Shown piece after piece: positions 14,901 to 15,077 of a stretch of 15,077 nucleotides of DNA. Position 1 is the stretch's first letter. Each line of letters opens with the position of its first letter. The position numbers and the translations under genes are program-made. Source of the DNA: an uncultured Prevotella sp. (GTDB lineage: Bacteria > Bacteroidota > Bacteroidia > Bacteroidales > Bacteroidaceae); the NCBI GenBank assembly GCA_937892695.1, contig CALBJK010000249.1:1-15077 (forward strand). Direction: 5' to 3'. Below the pieces are notes generated by a model. It saw nothing but the letters and a program-made list of their open reading frames with translations. It did not search any database and was not told the origin of the DNA.

Positions 14901-15077
14901 AGAGTCTGAGAGTCTTCCTCCAGTCTGACGTTTAAGACTTGCCCGGGACGAAACTTCAGCTTTTGCGCGACGAAACCTATGTACGATATTTCGACAGTTC
15001 CTTGCGACTTTACTTGGAGTGTAAAATTACCGTCAATATCGGTCATCGTCCCTAAGCCATTTTGTCCGACGACCTTT
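11954..15077 (-). CDS. SusC/RagA-like TonB-dependent receptor, N-terminus outside the window
   Basis: TonB-powered outer-membrane channel that imports oligosaccharides with its SusD partner. About 1040 residues are visible, and the frame stays open through the window edge, so the Met at 15046 is internal. The first visible part (KVVGQNGLGTMTDIDGNF...) is the second half of a carboxypeptidase-regulatory-like (CarboxypepD_reg) domain. It is followed by the linker TLDELIVVGFGTQKKVNLTG, then the plug with GLVPGLQINQSSG, SINVRGIGT, GDPLILIDGAEGDINTLN and SVLKDAAASSIYGSRAPFGV. The remainder is a 22-strand-type beta-barrel ending in LSFGLNVSF with the terminal Phe needed for barrel assembly. The missing N-terminus should hold the signal peptide and about 30-80 more residues. 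Transcription begins outside the window. Confidence 0.97.
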   Translation of the reverse strand, partial: KVVGQNGLGTMTDIDGNFTLQVKSQGTVEISYIGFVAQKLKFRPGQVLNVRLEEDSQTLDELIVVGFGTQKKVNLTGAVSVIGSKDLAQRPVQSAATALQGLVPGLQINQSSGAMESSPSINVRGIGTIGQGSKGDPLILIDGAEGDINTLNSQDIESVSVLKDAAASSIYGSRAPFGVILITTKKGKKGKVSVNYNNSFRFSDLIREKQMMNSVDFSSWMNDLTGAEGGSPFITDQRMSQIVEYHNAKPYSPGVRQRADGTFIYAAQKNPNNTQYWDDGYEYGIDDVQIYDVVYKDRSFAMEHNASISGAGEKVNYYASLNYLDNDGFMKLADDRYKRYNATAKIGADLAKWIKMNYSMRFVRTDYERPSYMTESLYNDMSRQGWPMLPLYDPNGHLWSSPSPALPLRDGGKSRTQSDITTHQLGFVIEPVKNWKTHLDFTYRISNNDSHEDIRTTYVYDVDNNPYINTHNHGSFSGSSSVSESNNKENYFNFQAYTEYGFDLGQKHNFNVMAGFQAEQLKQRYFFAQRNGILDNNHPEIDITTGLSYDGKMVTPSVSGRRNQWQTAGFFGRLNYNYDERYLAELNIRHDGSSRFRRDQMWRTFPSLSIGWNIANENFFADLKKTVGLLKLRASYGSLGNQNTSSWYLTYQTLNYSALAGYWLQDGLKPNVVYAPSLVSTKLTWEKIESYDIGLDFGFFDNRLTGSFDWYVRNTKDMVGNAPELPAFLGADVPVTNNTDLRTSGWELQVSWRDVLENGFGYGVSFNLSDARTKITRYPNNPTNSLSNYIAGRYMNEIWGYETIGIAKTDEEMNEHLAHTDQTALGSNWKAGDIMYRDINGDGKVSNGYNTLNDPGDLKVIGNSTPRYLIGLDLNASWKGFDVRAFFQGMLKRDVWVGGAYQFGVDGGGRWFSIGLEDTQDYFRNADSWSVKNGYRSENLDAWLPRPVEYSWKNMQTQTRYLLSAAYLRLKNLQVGYTIPRNLVEKYGLSNVRVFFSAENLATFTSLPEHLDPETIGTSGSNNNGYPLSRTLSFGLNVSF

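Noticed and set aside
1..15077. Mobile element, CRISPR array, tRNA, rRNA or prophage content
   Set aside because: No transposase, integrase, regularly spaced repeats or tRNA-like cloverleaf was seen on reading both strands; gene order is of ordinary chromosomal type.

Overview
The window looks like a chromosomal segment of a Bacteroidales bacterium (Bacteroides/Prevotella/Muribaculaceae-like). The evidence is a SusC/SusD outer-membrane pair, the Bacteroidetes form of signal peptidase I with a long insert between its catalytic serine and lysine, a YbeY whose zinc motif has the Bacteroidales form, and several promoters with the Bacteroidetes primary-sigma -7 box TAnnTTTG. I cannot fix the genus from sequence alone. 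No tRNA, rRNA, CRISPR array or insertion sequence is visible.

Left part (1-3200, all minus strand): housekeeping genes. In transcription order they are coaD (coenzyme A synthesis), ybeY (rRNA maturation, overlapping coaD by 4 bp), dapB (lysine/diaminopimelate synthesis) and lepB (signal peptidase I, cut by the window start just before its GDNR-type motif). A 16-bp tandem duplication covers the dapB stop codon, and two tiny reading frames chain into the lepB start through ATGA overlaps.

Middle (3246-5426): a family 2-type glycosyltransferase (minus strand) diverges from a plus-strand pair, a DUF3332-like lipoprotein and a LOG-family phosphoribohydrolase 12 bp behind it. Recognisable -7 boxes sit on both sides of the divergent gap. 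A 344-bp non-coding stretch (5427-5770) follows between convergent genes. It holds a probable terminator, a 31-bp near-perfect palindrome and a perfect 25-bp-arm hairpin.

Right-middle (5771-7995, minus): a PfkB-family sugar kinase with a good promoter, overlapping by 14 bp a flavodiiron protein (O2/NO reductase type). The two are almost certainly co-transcribed.

Right (8122-15077, minus): part of a polysaccharide utilisation locus. A SusC-like TonB-dependent receptor (N-terminus outside the window) and a SusD-like surface lipoprotein are followed, after a 250-bp gap with a terminator-like hairpin, by a secreted glycoside hydrolase resembling clan GH-D (alpha-galactosidase-like). Together they would bind and import a glycan at the outer membrane and remove side sugars. 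No regulator of the locus lies in the window.

Nothing here is clearly a new biological system. The items most worth a second look are the divergent GH-D-like enzyme, the hairpin and operator-like palindrome that separate it from susCD, the structured 5427-5770 intergenic region, and the kinase-flavodiiron overlap.
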